From Perognathus longimembris pacificus (lineage: Eukaryota > Chordata > Mammalia > Rodentia > Heteromyidae), in assembly GCF_023159225.1 (NCBI RefSeq), contig NC_063181.1, forward strand, positions 8,639,606-8,703,605: 64,000 nt of DNA, given 5' to 3'. Of the stretch, positions 40,983 to 64,000 are shown piece after piece. The stretch's first letter is position 1. Each line of letters starts with the position of its first letter. The notes beneath the pieces were generated by a model. It was not told where the DNA came from. It ran no database searches and saw nothing but the letters and a program-made list of their open reading frames with translations. The position numbers were made by a program, and so were the translations under genes.

Positions 40983-42985
40983 ATGGCCGCGGAAAGCCCG
41001 GCGGGGGCTCTGGCGGCCGTGCTGGGGGGCCAGGGGCTACTCGTGCACCGGTATGACTCTGAGCCCGCCGGCCACCCGCCGGTGCCCGTGAGGCTGCGGA
41101 AGAACGTCTGCTACGTGGTAGTGGCCGTGTTCCTCAACGAGCAGGTGAGCCTCCACCCGCCGGCCTCCACCCGCCGGGCCTCCACCCGCCGGGCCTGGGG
41201 CGCGCGCCTCCGGGCCCAGGGCGGGCCGGCGAGCCAACAGCCAACGGCAGGCCGCGGTCGCCCGCCCTGTGGCTCCCCCTCACGCCCCCCCCCCCCCCAG
41301 TGTTGCAAAGCACTCTGACATTCGCGCCCGAGCCCTGCCACGGTCCCCCTGTCCCCACACGCCTGAGCTCCCCCAGGGGACGACTCTGCTCCCTCTGCCT
41401 TCCTGGGAGCCCAGAACGGTGCCCCCGGCGTAGAAGTCCCGGGAATGGCGACCCGTGGCCCCCCAGTTAGTCCGGCCTCTGACCCTCCCCCGCCCCCTCA
41501 GCACCTGTTGGTGCTCCTCACTGTGCGAGTCAGTAAGATAGCAACCGCAGGGGACCAGGGTAATAGGGAAGGGTCCAAGGAAGCCGGGTGGGGGTGGGAG
41601 CCAGTTTCAAAGCTCAGACCTCAGAGGGGGGGACCCCCAAAAGCAGTTTGTAGACCCCATAGGGCATGAGGGCCACACCGTGACGTACACAGACATGGTG
41701 GGCCTGTCATAGGTGGCCGTCCCTGTCAGGTGTCATGCCCTGTCTCCTGCCCTGTGGGCTCCTGAGGGATCTCAGCTCTTTCCCTGCAGCAGAGGTCTCG
41801 CTGCACCCAGAGGAGGAGGCAGAGAGGAACTGGCTGCAGCCTCTGGCCACACAGGGACCTGCTTGCTTGCTGGACATCCTGAAGGTGCCCGTCAGGAAGG
41901 GAGTCTCGTAAACTTGGCTCCAGAGCAGGGCAGGCTGCTTGTTGGTCTGCTCTCCTGGAGCTCTCCTCCCGGTGGTGGAGGGGTGAACAATTCCTCTCCT
42001 GTCCCCCCCTCAGGATGAGGTGCTATTGATCCAGGAGGCCAAGAGGGAGTGCCGGGGGTCCTGGTACCTCCCAGCGGGGAGAATGGAACCTGGAGAGACC
42101 ATCGTGGAGGCCATGCGCCGGGAGGTGAAGGAGGAGGCCGGACTGCACTGTGACCCAGTGACTCTGCTGTCTGTGGAGGAGCGGGGTCCTGCCTGGATCC
42201 GCTTTGTGTTCCTCGCCCGCCCCACAGGTACAGCCCAAATGGGGGCATGCACACAGGGGCCCACTGCCGCCTTGCCCCCTGGTTTGACCTCTGGTGAGTG
42301 GAACCGCTCGGAAGCCCCCCTCCATGCTAACTGTCCCAGATGCCGCAGATTCACGCATTTCTCTTCACACCCCCCTCCACCTCCTGTAGGCGGAGCTCTC
42401 AAGACTTCCAAGGAGGCAGATGCCGAGTCCCTGCAGGCTGGCTGGTTCCCTCGGCTGTCCCTGCCCACTCCACTGCGAGCCCGCGATGTCCTGTATGTGG
42501 TCGAGTCAGCGGCTCGGTACCTGCAGCAGGCCAGCCATCCTCTTGTTCTGCCCCAGGAGCTGCCTTGCAGTCTGGTCTGCCAGCGGCTTGTGGCCACCTT
42601 CACCAATGTCCAGACAGTGTGGGTGTTGGTGGGCACAGTGGGGGTGCCTCACTTGCCCATCACCGCCTGTGGCTTTACCCCCATGGAGCAGAGGGGGGGC
42701 ATTAAGGTGGCCATCCTGCGGTTGCTACAGGAGTGTCTGACGCTGCACAACTTGGCAATAGAGACCAAAGGGTTACTTGGACTACAACATCTGGGCAGAG
42801 ACAATATAGATGGCATCTGCATGAATGTGTTGGTGACTGTGGCTTTTCGGAACCCAGGAATCGAAGAAGAGCCCCCAAAGGTTCGGAGTGAGAACTACTT
42901 TTGGTGGAAAGTGATGGAGGAAGATCTACAAAAACAGCTCCTACAGCGACTGCAGGACTCCTCTGTTGTCCCAGTGAGCAGATAG
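40983..42985 (+). CDS. NUDT18: NUDT18 (MTH3), Nudix hydrolase 18
   Basis: Three exons, 40983-41144, 42014-42227 and 42390-42985 (TAG), give 323 residues, the human length. A complete Nudix box GX5EX7REUXEEXGU runs from Gly76 to Leu98 (GRMEPGE...REVKEEAGL), with the REVKEE metal-binding glutamates all present. It is preceded by the beta-strands of the Nudix fold ([17 protein letters not shown]). The C-terminal half (about 130-323) is the NUDT18-specific region ending [16 protein letters not shown]. Known role: hydrolyses oxidised nucleoside diphosphates such as 8-oxo-dGDP and 8-oxo-GDP to monophosphates, cleaning the nucleotide pool. Odd: the second intron (42228-42389) is 162 nt, divisible by three and stop-free in frame, so its retention would add 54 residues. 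The gene lies tail to tail with FHIP2B. Confidence 0.96.
41150..41195. repeat. 15-bp minisatellite at the NUDT18 exon 1 donor
   Basis: About three copies of CCTCCACCCGCCGGG begin five bases inside the first intron. Confidence 0.7.
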
Positions 42986-43315
42986 GGAGGTGCGGGCAGC
43001 GGCTACTGCAGTCAGGGATGATCGCGCTGAACGCAGCGGTGACTCTCCAGGTCGCATCTCCAGGTGACTCTCCACACTGCATCCGATGGGACAGTGCCTT
43101 CCACCCAGCAAAGGGGCCAGAGCTCAAGGGCCGAATTGCCCTGAGGACGCCATGCTTTTCCTTAAGGGAGCGAGGAGCTTTCTAAAACGCAGATGGATTT
43201 CCCTCCTTCTCTCTACCTGTACGTTCTTCATACGGGCTGCATGCCGAGCCTTCCCAGCACGCAGAACCTGGCGGAGGGTTTTCCTTGCTGAGTAAAGTGT
43301 TGCTTACAGCCATCT
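42986..43315 (+). other. NUDT18: NUDT18 3' UTR with AGTAAA signal
   Basis: About 320 bases follow the stop. No AATAAA is present before the next repeat; the variant hexamer AGTAAA at 43292-43297, followed by a GTGTTG-type T/G stretch, is the best candidate poly(A) signal. Longer transcripts reaching past 43600 cannot be excluded. Confidence 0.5.
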
Positions 43316-43672
43316 CTTGCCTAAACGTCTACAGGGAGCAGGTTGTCTTGGAGGCCTGCTGTCCCCTGGGCTTGCCCACAGCCACCCTGGCCTGTCCCCA
43401 ACTGTCCCAGTGGTACAGATGCTCTGTCCTCCAGCTCTTCTGTCCTGCTTGGATGGGACCCTAAGGGGCCACATCCCCCAGGGAGGACCTCACTGGGGGC
43501 TGAGGGGTGGGGAACACTAAGTGTAGCCTTCTGCCCACATTTCTCAATCCTTGAGCTTCCTGGGGCTCTGATGCTGGTCCCGTCCTGCCTTCTGCTTTTT
43601 ACAATTTTAGTTTTAACCTGATTGCACCACCACCACCCTAATTTTTTTTTTCAGCCCAGTGGAATCACAGGA

Positions 43673-43878
43673 TTTTTATTTTTTATTTTTTTATTTTTTT
43701 GGCCAGTCTTGGGCCCTGAGCACTGTCCCTGAGCTTCTTTTTGCTCAAGGCTAGCACTCTACCACTTGAGCCACAGCTCTTCTTCCCACCTTTTCTGTTT
43801 ATGTGGTACTGAGGATTTGAACCCAGGGCTTCATGCATGCTAGGCAAGCATTCTACCACTAAGCCACATTCCCAGCCC
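43673..43878 (-). repeat. ID-like dimeric SINE
   Basis: TTTTTATTTTT start (tail complement), TTGAACCCAGGGCTTCATGC in the middle, CATTCCCAGCCC end. Confidence 0.85.
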
Positions 43879-43883
43879 TCCCT

Positions 43884-44015
43884 GAGACTCTTATTTCCAC
43901 TTAACCACTAGAAAACCAGAAGTGGCGCTGTGGCTCAAGTAGCAGAGCACTAGCCTTGAGCTAAAGAGCTCAGGGACAGCAACCAAGCCCCACGACCCTC
44001 ACCCCCCCCCCCAAA
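43884..44015 (+). repeat. 3' part of a composite SINE
   Basis: TGAGACTCTTATTTCCACTTAACC to AACCAAGCCCCACGACCC. It abuts the minus-strand ID-like SINE, so that copy probably inserted into this one. Confidence 0.65.
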
Positions 44016-44524
44016 AAAAAGGAGGGGAAAAACGGAGTTGCTGATGACAGCTTCTAAGGTGACTGGGCATCCTCTCAGTGTCACTGAACTGTAGACTACA
44101 ACCTGAGAAAGCAGATAGTTCTTGGGCCTCTGAGAACATACTTTCTCTGAGAAAACACACTATTGTCTCCACCTTCCCAGTCCATAACACTTAGATTGAT
44201 ACCACCGCTATTTAGCCTGTTAGGGCTTATTTCGATAAGTATTTTATATGATCAGAGGCACATAGGCCTTGCACCTTTGTGCAGCCTGGTAGTTCTCGAC
44301 ACTGGGAACATATTTGAATCACCTAGAGATATGGGATCACGCTGCCCGACCTGTGTTGACCCAACTGCTGGAGGGAGATGGGCACTGGCATTCTTCAAAG
44401 CCCCCTAGGTGAATTGTGTTCCCAGGTGAAAAGGGGCCGTCGGAGGGACCCTCTCCAAGTTCTCAGCCTGCCTGACTCCGGCAGCCCTCATAGTACCCTT
44501 TCCTCTCTCCAGACATGTTTGTTC

Positions 44525-44830
44525 ACCTTGACGCTCCTGGGGCTTGAACCAAGGGCCCTGGCGCTGTCTCCGAGTTCTTTGCTCAAGGCTAGCACTCTAT
44601 CACTTTGGGCCATAGCTCTACTTTGTTTTCTGGTGGTTCATCGGAGATAAGAGACTGGTCTTGCCTGGGGTGGCTCTGAACCCTGACCCTCTGATCTCGG
44701 CCTTCTGAGCAGCTGGGTTACAGGCGTGAGCCACCAGCGCCTGGCCACGCATTGTTTTATGGTGCTTGGGGTGGAACCCAGGTTGTTGCCCATGCTAAGC
44801 AGGTGCCTTACTGCTGAGTGCCCCCTCCTA
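44525..44830 (-). repeat. Composite SINE and ID-like fragment
   Basis: 44525-44745 runs GGGGCTTGAACCAAGGGCC to GTGAGCCACCAGCGCCTGG; 44750-44830 is an ID-like minus-strand piece (GGGGTGGAACCCAGG). Confidence 0.7.
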
Positions 44831-45149
44831 CTCATCCATGGGCACGATGAAGTAGCGGGCCCACTGTTCTCAGCTAACAGTCACACAGCACAAGCACAGG
44901 AAAAAGACTTGCACACATCACCACGGAGCGTTGCCCTTCAAGGTGGCTCCAGGGCGGATGGGCTGTCTCAGGTGAGCCAGGAGTCTGGCTCCCGGGTGTG
45001 GAAGAGGAGCACAGGGTTTAATGCCACAGCCCTCTCTTCTTTCTAGGTCTGGACATTCAGTTTCTTGGGATGGAGGATGAGTCTAAAGTAGCAGAGAAAG
45101 CTTACTTTCTGAGTAGTGGAGAAACCTCAGGCAGAGCCACTGTGTCCAC

Positions 45150-46595
45150 ACAACCACACATTTATTGCTGTGCTGTGGGGGACGACACCACACAAACGCC
45201 AAAGTGCTTTGAGGCAGAGGTGAGGGTCTGTGATGCCCAGACACCCCTGCCGAGTCCAAGAACTTGCGAGTCCCGATTCCGTTTATCCACTTGAGATGGG
45301 CTCCCGTCTCCCACCAGCACCCGGATGCGTGCACGCGCACACGTGTGTGCTTCAGAGCAGCGTGAAGTCCTCCCCCGCTGGGAGGAATGTGGGAGAGGTA
45401 GAGGTCATTGAGTTTCCTCCTCTTTCATGTCACCTTTTGGCAACCTGTGCCCAGCTTCGAGAGGCGGCCTGGGCAGGAAAAGGAAGCAAAAGGGGCTCTG
45501 GCCTGCTCCTCCTTGCCCAGGAGCCAAGCCAGCAACTGCAGTCTCGCTGTGAGGTAATGCCTGGCGCCGCCCAGTGCGCTTGCAGGTCCGGACAGATTCG
45601 GGCTGGGTGGGGTGGCAGCCCCAGCCGAGGAGGGCACGCAGGGAGAACAACCCCACAACAGGCCTCCCGTGTCCTGGCTCCTCCTCACCGGGCCTCAGGG
45701 GTCTGCAGTTGGGGGAGGGGGGGTCCTGCCTCATCTGTACCCCAAGAGCTTCTGCCCTCCCAGGAGGGCGCTCCATTGGGAACCCTGGGGAGTCCACCTC
45801 TGCTGGCCTGTGACCTCTCTGCCCAGGTGTTGTGGACCTGCCGGGACGGGTTCAGAAGGCGCCAGAGAGGAACCAGCTGGAGCTGGAGCCTGGCACCCGG
45901 CTCCCAGGCCCTCGCCCGCCCTGGCTGCAGCTGCGCCAAGGTTCTCATTAGCAGCTGCCCCCGCCTGGGCGCGGAGCATGCTTTGGGCATTTGCCATGCG
46001 GCGGTTGGGAATTTTGCAAGTCTCCAGGAGGGCAGAGTAGGAAGGGCGGGGGTGGGGTGGGTGGGGTGGGGGAGGGCTCCGTCTGCATCCCCCTCACTCA
46101 CCTCCCCTCTGCCGCCATTTAAGCCAAGAAGGCAGGAGAGAAGCCTGCCAAAATGTCAGCAGCTTCCCAGGTACCTAGTGTGGCACAGACGTTTGTGGCC
46201 TCTCTCTCTCTCTCTGTCTGTCTCTGTCTCTTTCTCTCTGTCTGTCTCTGGCCTGGAGCCCACACTTCATCCCGTTGCCCTGGACTGGCACAGGCCTGGG
46301 CCCTGCCCGCACGTGCCAGTGCAAGGGGATGGTCACGCAAGACGAGGGACAGGGGCTGCGGCTCCTCAGCCATCACCCGGCTGCGCCAAGAAGCCCTCAA
46401 GGGCACCCTGGCTCCGGGCAGCGGCTCTCTTGTTTCTCGACACCTCCCCGAAGGCCCGGTCTGCGTGGGGACAGGCCGAGGTCTCCGGAGTCAGCTCAGC
46501 CATGGCCCCCAGTCCGGAGGACAGCAGGGCCAGGCAGGAGGCCGCTCTGGGGCAGAGGTGCAGACGAGAGTCTCCCCGCCCGTCCTGCTCCTGGC
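45150..46595 (-). other. FHIP2B: FHIP2B 3' UTR and poly(A) signal
   Basis: On the minus strand about 1.4 kb follows the TGA at 46598-46596 before AATAAA, seen as TTTATT at 45161-45166. This stretch has no SINE; it includes a TCTC microsatellite at about 46201-46251. The end point is inferred from the hexamer. Confidence 0.6.
45161..45166 (-). terminator. FHIP2B: AATAAA polyadenylation signal, FHIP2B
   Basis: TTTATT on the plus strand is AATAAA on the minus strand. I noticed no other canonical hexamer in the 1.4 kb after the FHIP2B stop. Confidence 0.55.
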
Positions 46596-59223
<12,628 letters not shown>

Positions 59224-59260
59224 GATGGCGGCCCGGCCCGGCTCCTGGCCCGGCTCCGGG

Positions 59261-59279
59261 CGGCGGCGGCGGCGGCGGC
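59261..59279. repeat. (CGG)n trinucleotide run near the FHIP2B start
   Basis: About six uninterrupted CGG units (CCG on the transcribed strand) sit about 40 bases upstream of the FHIP2B ATG, followed by imperfect CAGCGGCG units. Confidence 0.85.
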
Positions 59280-60284
59280 AGCGGCGTCGGCGACTCTCGC
59301 GGGCGGAGGAGGCGACCCGGAGGGGGCGGGGCCGCTGGGTGGAGTCTGCGTGTGGGCGTGGCTCGGGGCGGGACCTAACCCTGCGCCCCGCCCCCGGACC
59401 CGCCCCCGGGCGGTGGGCCAGGGTCGCTCGGCGCGCGTACCCGCGGACCGCACCGAAACTCGCCCCGGGGCGCCTGTGGGAGCCACGCGGTGCTCGGGGG
59501 AGGGACACCCCGATCCGGTCTTCAATACGGAATTCGGATTTCTTTTGAGTCAAAGGTGTGGATTCTTAAGTCTCTGCTCCCCCAAGCCCTGCCCCAACCC
59601 CACAGCCCGAGGGTGCCCCTAACTGAGGTCGAAGGTCAAGGGCTCCCCCTCCCTCTCCCCCAGCTGGATATGGTGGGGGAAGAAGGGAGGCCCACAGTTT
59701 CCTCCCTGGTCATGGATTGTGCTGATGACATGCTGAAATATACAACATCAGAACAACCGAGCCTCTCAGTGCATCTCTAAAGTTAATGTCACTTGTTGCT
59801 TTGTGCTTTTTCAAAGCACTGCTAGAAAATAATCAGCAGTGTATTTGGTGCCGTTGTGTTTCTGTTGCACAGCCTGTTCTAGGGGGTCCCTCGTGCCTTT
59901 CTAGCCACATTTAACCACAACAAAATCCGAACAGAAACCTGGTCTCTCTGTGCAAGGAACATCTCTGAAGCCTTACAAAGGAACAAGCACGCGTATAGAA
60001 GCACCTGAAGGGTAGGAGACCTGAGCTTCAGTGTGGTCTCAGGTCACACTCGTCAGGTTCTGATAAGGGAAGAAATCTGGACAGATCCAACTTTTCTCCT
60101 TTTCCAGGTAACTCCAGGGAATCATGAGAGGGTACGAGGAATTCGTGCCCTTTACTTGTACTTTTAAAATCTTAATCAGGGGCCTGGTCTAGAGCGTTGT
60201 GGTTAGGGTCCTAGGCAAAACTTGAGACGTAATGTACTCGTATTACCTGACTGCAACAGACTGAATGGGTGCCCAAAGCAAAAA

Positions 60285-60755
60285 GGGCTAGAGATGTGGC
60301 TAAAGTGATTGAGAAAGTGCTTGCCTAGCGTGCACAAAGCCCTAAAAGTTCAAACCCCAGTACTGCCAAAAATAAATAATAATAAAATAGTGGGCATGCG
60401 CGTGCACACATGCACACACACACGCCTAAGAGCTGGAGTGATAGTGTATGACTATAATCCAAGTACTTATGAGGCAAATGCAGGAAGATTGCTAGTTCAA
60501 GGCTAGCCTATGCTATAGAGACCTTGCTTCAAAACAAACAAGCAAAAAAATCAACTAAAAACCAGCCAGTGTCTCTCACCTGTAGTGCTAGCTACTCAGG
60601 AAGTGTCCACCCAGAGACAATAGTCTGAGGCCAGCTGGAGCGGTAAAGTGTCTAATTAGCTAGTAAGCAGCCAGGTTAGAGGCATGTCTCAAGTGGTAGA
60701 GTACCAGCCATGAGCAAGAAAGCCCTTAGTTCAAACCCTGGTATCAGGACAAAAC
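60285..60755 (+). repeat. Cluster of ID-like, B1-like and composite SINE pieces
   Basis: ID-like body 60288-60375, B1-like piece 60425-60535, composite copy 60560-60755. Confidence 0.65.
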
Positions 60756-60814
60756 CAAAACAAATTAATATCACACTCTATGTGTTCGGTGAAAAAAAAA
60801 AAGTGTTGGTGACT

Positions 60815-60978
60815 TCTAGCCCTGTCCCTGGCTTCTTTTTGCTCAAGGTTAGCACTCTGCCACTTGAGCCACAGTGCCACTTCCAGCTGTTTTCTATATA
60901 TGTGGTTCTGAGGAATCGAACCCAGGGCTTCATGTATATGAGGCGAGCACTTTTGCCACTCGGCCATATTCCCAGCCC
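60815..60978 (-). repeat. Truncated ID-like dimeric SINE
   Basis: Begins inside the second half (CCCTGTCCCTGGCTTC), lacks the tail, and ends CATATTCCCAGCCC. Confidence 0.8.
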
Positions 60979-61584
60979 CAAGAGCCCTGCTTTGAGCAGC
61001 TCTAAATTCCCTAGAACTTAAAAACCCTTTTGGACTTAGTATCAAACTGCACCCCCCACCCTGACACCCCCTCATGGTTCCTAGCACCCATTGGAGCTCA
61101 GCGATGCTCACATTTCTCCCATCAGCCTGGAAGCTTTCAGTGAAGAGGAGACTCCCTGGCTCGGACATTGCTGTGTCCCTAATGCCTAGCACAGTCACAA
61201 GTGAAGCCCAGTTTTGCTCCTCCTTGCCTGTCCTGTCCTGCCTCCCTTCAGAAAGCAGCTCTACATACTGGGAAGGGTCTAGAGAGTTTGGTGTGAGAGC
61301 ATTTGCCCAACATGAACAAGGTATTGAGTTTGATCCCCAGCAACAACCACAAAATCAGCAAATAGGAGGCTGGGCCCCCATTCCCAGCTTATTGGTCATA
61401 TGTGAACTGTCTCTATTCCACAAACTTCTTATTTTCTGAAAGGACTAAAATGACCTGTCGGACATGACATGGTGGTGCATGCCTGTAATCCCAATACTCA
61501 GGAGGCTGAGGCAGAATGACCCAGAATTCCAAGCCAGTAGTGGGGGGTGGGAGAGGAGTGGAGAGTGGCAGGGGGGAGGGGTGG

Positions 61585-61980
61585 ACTGGGCACCAGTCCT
61601 ATAATCCTAGCTACTATTCAAGAGGCTGAGATTGAGGATCGTGGTTCAGAGGCCAACCCAGGCAGGGAAGTCCCTTATTTCCAATTAACCTCAAAAAAGG
61701 GGAAGTTAAAGCTGTGACTCAAGTGGTAGAGCACAGGGCTGGGAATATGGCCTAGTGGCAAGAGTGCTTGCCTTATATACATGAAGCCCTGGGTTCGATT
61801 CCCCAGCACCACATATATAGAAAACAGCCAGAAGTGGCACTGTGGCTCAAGTGGCAGGGTGCTAGCCTTGAGCAAAAAGAAGCCAGGGACAGTGCTCAAG
61901 CCCTGAGTCCAAGGCCCAGGACTGGCCAAAAAAAAAAAGCTCAGACAGTGAGTACCTGGGTCCAGAGTTCAAGCCTAGGG
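61585..61980 (+). repeat. Composite SINE interrupted by an ID-like SINE
   Basis: The composite copy runs 61585-61736 and resumes at 61939-61980 (GAGTTCAAGCC). The inserted ID-like dimer is 61737-61938, with an A11 tail. Confidence 0.75.
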
Positions 61981-62070
61981 GGAAGGGGGAGAGGGGAGAG
62001 AGGGGGGGGGGGGGGGGAGAGAGGGGGAGGGGGGAGGGAGAGACGGAGAGAGGAGAGGGAGAGACAGAGG
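61980..62070. repeat. G/A-rich low-complexity tract
   Basis: Almost pure purine on the plus strand with a G run of about 13 at 62003-62017. Confidence 0.85.
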
Positions 62071-63034
62071 TAAAATTCTGTGTGCCTCAGATTTATTGTA
62101 ATGATAGAGGACTCTTACATAATAACTTAAAATATGCAAGGAAGCTCTTATAAAATACTTGCTTAAATGTAAGTGATTATTATCCATTTTGCATTCCTTT
62201 AAGCCCAAGGGCTGGACGATCCTGGTGGCCTTGGGTCTCACCGCAGCTCCTGTCCTAGGTTCCTGCCTTGGGAAGTAATTCCAATTCACCTGGTCTGTGT
62301 AAGGCACACATACTTTTGCCTCCACCCACTCAGTCTGTTCCCGTCAGGTGATAACCAGTGTGTTCCTCCCTTATCAGCCTCCCCCCCCCCCCATAGTCTT
62401 CAGATTCCCCTATCAAATCTGCATCCTCCCTGCAGACCAGAAGCTCCACAGCTTTTCCTCTCGGGAGGTCTTGCTTGACCAAATCACCACCTCCTTCCCT
62501 GGGTTTCTACCCGACCTCTGCTCTTGCTGCTTTTCCTCTGCCAGTTTTCCTTCCCTGCCTGATCCTTGACAGGCAGCTCACAACACTCTCACCTAGTGGT
62601 GATGTTTTGGGGTGTTTGGCCTCCCCAGAGAGCAAGTTGCACCCTGGGCCCCGTGGAGGTACACCCAGGTCAAATGCCTGCGAACTGGAGGCCAGGGTGA
62701 GCAGAAGGCCTTGGAAAGGGTAGAGGCCTGCTCTTCCCAGCCCCCAGGCACAAAGGTTTTGTTCCTACCTGCCACCGCCCAGCCACCATCACAGAGTCCC
62801 TGAAGAGGCTCCCTCCCCACCCCCCATCCATGACACTGGGGGAACAACAACAACAACAACAAAAAAAAAACCACAAAACATTTTTGTGTGTGTGCAGATA
62901 TTGGAGCTTGAATTCAGGGTCTTATGCTCTTAATTAGTTTGCTCCTAAAGAGACAGTAACCAGGAGGTGAAGATCAAGAGGATGAGAACTCCAGGCTAGT
63001 CCAGGTAAAAAAGGTAGTGTGAGTCTGAGACCAC

Positions 63035-63490
63035 CAGCATGGATTGGCTCACACCTGCAACTCATTAAGCAGGAGGCCAAGGTCTGAAGGTCACAGTTCA
63101 AAACCAGCTGGGCAGGAAAGTCCATGAGATCCTTTTTGTTTTGTTTTTTTTTGCCAGTCCTGGGGCTTGAACTCAGGGCCTGAGCACTGTCCCTGGCTTC
63201 TTTTTGGCTCAAGGCTAGCGCTCTACCACTGGAGCCACAGCGCCACTTCTGGCTTTTTCTATATATGTGGTGCTGAGGAATCAAACCCAGGGCTTCATGT
63301 ATAGGAGGTGAGCACATTACCACTAGGTCGTATTCCCAGCCCCATGAGATGCTTATCTCCAGCAAAAAAAAAAACAACAAACAAAAACCTGAAGTAGAGC
63401 TGTGGCTCAAGCAGTAGAGTACTAGCTTTGAGCTAAAAAGCTCAAGGAAACCATACAGGCTCTAAATTCAAGCCCCAGGACTAGAATAGG
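63035..63490 (+). repeat. Composite SINE interrupted by a minus-strand ID-like SINE
   Basis: Head 63035-63130, then a reverse-oriented ID-like dimer (63131-63343), then the rest of the composite from 63344. CCATGAGAT flanks the insertion on both sides. Confidence 0.85.
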
Positions 63491-63829
63491 AAAAAAAAGA
63501 TAATTGCATCTATCTTAACCAAGAGTTCATTGTGGTGTCTTACACCTGTCATCCAGCTATACAGGATATTAAAACAAGAGGATCACAGTCCAGGCCGGGG
63601 GGCGGGTGCGGGTGGGTGGTGGGAGCAAAACTCTACTTAAAAAATAATGATGGCAAGACGGGATAGGGGCATGACTTAACTGGCAGCACATCTGTGTAGT
63701 AGGCCAGTGGCCCTGAGTTCAAATCCCAGTACTGCCCCTTCCCCCCACCAAAGGGAAAAAAAAAAAAAGAAAACCACTAAAAAAAAACAAAACAAAAAAC
63801 CAAGTTGATTTAGGGACCCAATGCAACCT

Positions 63830-64000
63830 TTTAATTCCAAGCAGAGTCCTCTCAACATGATCTCACACACACACAGTGGAAAGGGAATGCCGAGGTCTGG
63901 GCAGGAGCACACAGCCCAGAGCTGGGCAAAAAAATATATATATAATTATATAAACATACGTATGTGAAGAAGAGAGCTGGGAGTGAGTGGGGTTGGGTGA
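63830..64000 (-). other. DMTN: Probable DMTN 3' UTR end (gene continues beyond the window)
   Basis: After the last SINE the DNA turns non-repetitive. On the minus strand it reads through an A/T-rich block (TATATATAATTATATAAAC region at 63932-63954) to ATTAAA at 63835-63830, a common variant poly(A) signal. In human, DMTN (dematin) lies head to tail upstream of FHIP2B, so its 3' end is expected here on the minus strand. No coding sequence is visible, so the assignment rests on synteny and position. Confidence 0.4.

Larger units (their letters stand above)
43320..45150. other. Intergenic region between convergent NUDT18 and FHIP2B
   Basis: It holds an ID-like SINE on the minus strand (43673-43878), a half composite SINE (43884-44015), an old DNA-transposon-like fragment (about 44280-44410, typical TTCTCGACACTGGGAAC...ATCACCTAGAG wording) and a composite SINE plus ID-like piece on the minus strand (44525-44830). 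No gene recognised. Confidence 0.6.
59490..63825. other. Intergenic region FHIP2B-DMTN
   Basis: No gene recognised. 59490-60280 has no repeat I can name. After that come ID-like and B1-like pieces (60285-60535), a composite SINE (60560-60755), a truncated ID-like SINE (60815-60978), an ID-like piece (61262-61360), nested SINEs (61585-61980), a purine-rich G run (61980-62070), a second nested pair (63035-63490) and another composite SINE (about 63520-63770). Confidence 0.6.

Overview
The window is mammalian nuclear DNA. It has multi-exon genes with GT-AG introns, CpG-island promoters and dense SINEs. Five protein-coding genes could be read exon by exon by matching conceptual translations to remembered mammalian proteins: LGI3 (+, 5' end outside the window), REEP4 (+), HR/hairless (+) with its separate upstream reading frame HRURF (U2HR), NUDT18 (+) and FHIP2B (formerly FAM160B2, -). 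This is the human 8p21.3 block in reverse orientation (DMTN-FHIP2B-NUDT18-HR-REEP4-LGI3), and the right edge looks like the DMTN 3' UTR. The repeats point to a rodent. The two abundant SINE types are an ID-like tRNA dimer that begins GGCTGGGAATATGG, and a B1/7SL-like head fused to a tRNA-like tail. They look like the SINEs described for Geomyoidea (kangaroo rats, pocket mice, gophers); that species placement is an inference.

Layout: 1-6980 is the last four exons and 3' UTR of LGI3. 7.0-9.9 kb is intergenic. 9.95-13.7 kb is REEP4 with its CpG island. 13.7-19.7 kb is intergenic or distal HR regulatory sequence. About 19.8-36.15 kb is HR: a GC-rich noncoding exon 1 carrying uORFs, then 18 coding exons. 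36.15-40.5 kb is repeat-rich intergenic DNA. 40.55-43.3 kb is NUDT18 behind a promoter with two perfect cAMP-response elements. NUDT18 and FHIP2B are tail to tail; FHIP2B runs leftwards from a CpG island at about 59.4 kb to about 45.15 kb. 59.5-63.8 kb is intergenic.

All splice phases close, and the predicted protein lengths (REEP4 257, HR 1188, NUDT18 323, FHIP2B 738 residues) equal or nearly equal the human lengths, so the genes appear intact. The genes do not form one pathway; the block is conserved synteny. The most notable signals are the HRURF uORF together with a four-uORF leader, a stop-free frame-preserving intron in NUDT18, a short C-terminal extension of HR, and a perfect 55-bp repeat 48.6 kb apart next to two diverged SINE copies. 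I found no CRISPR array, operon, bacterial insertion sequence or plainly novel multi-gene system.
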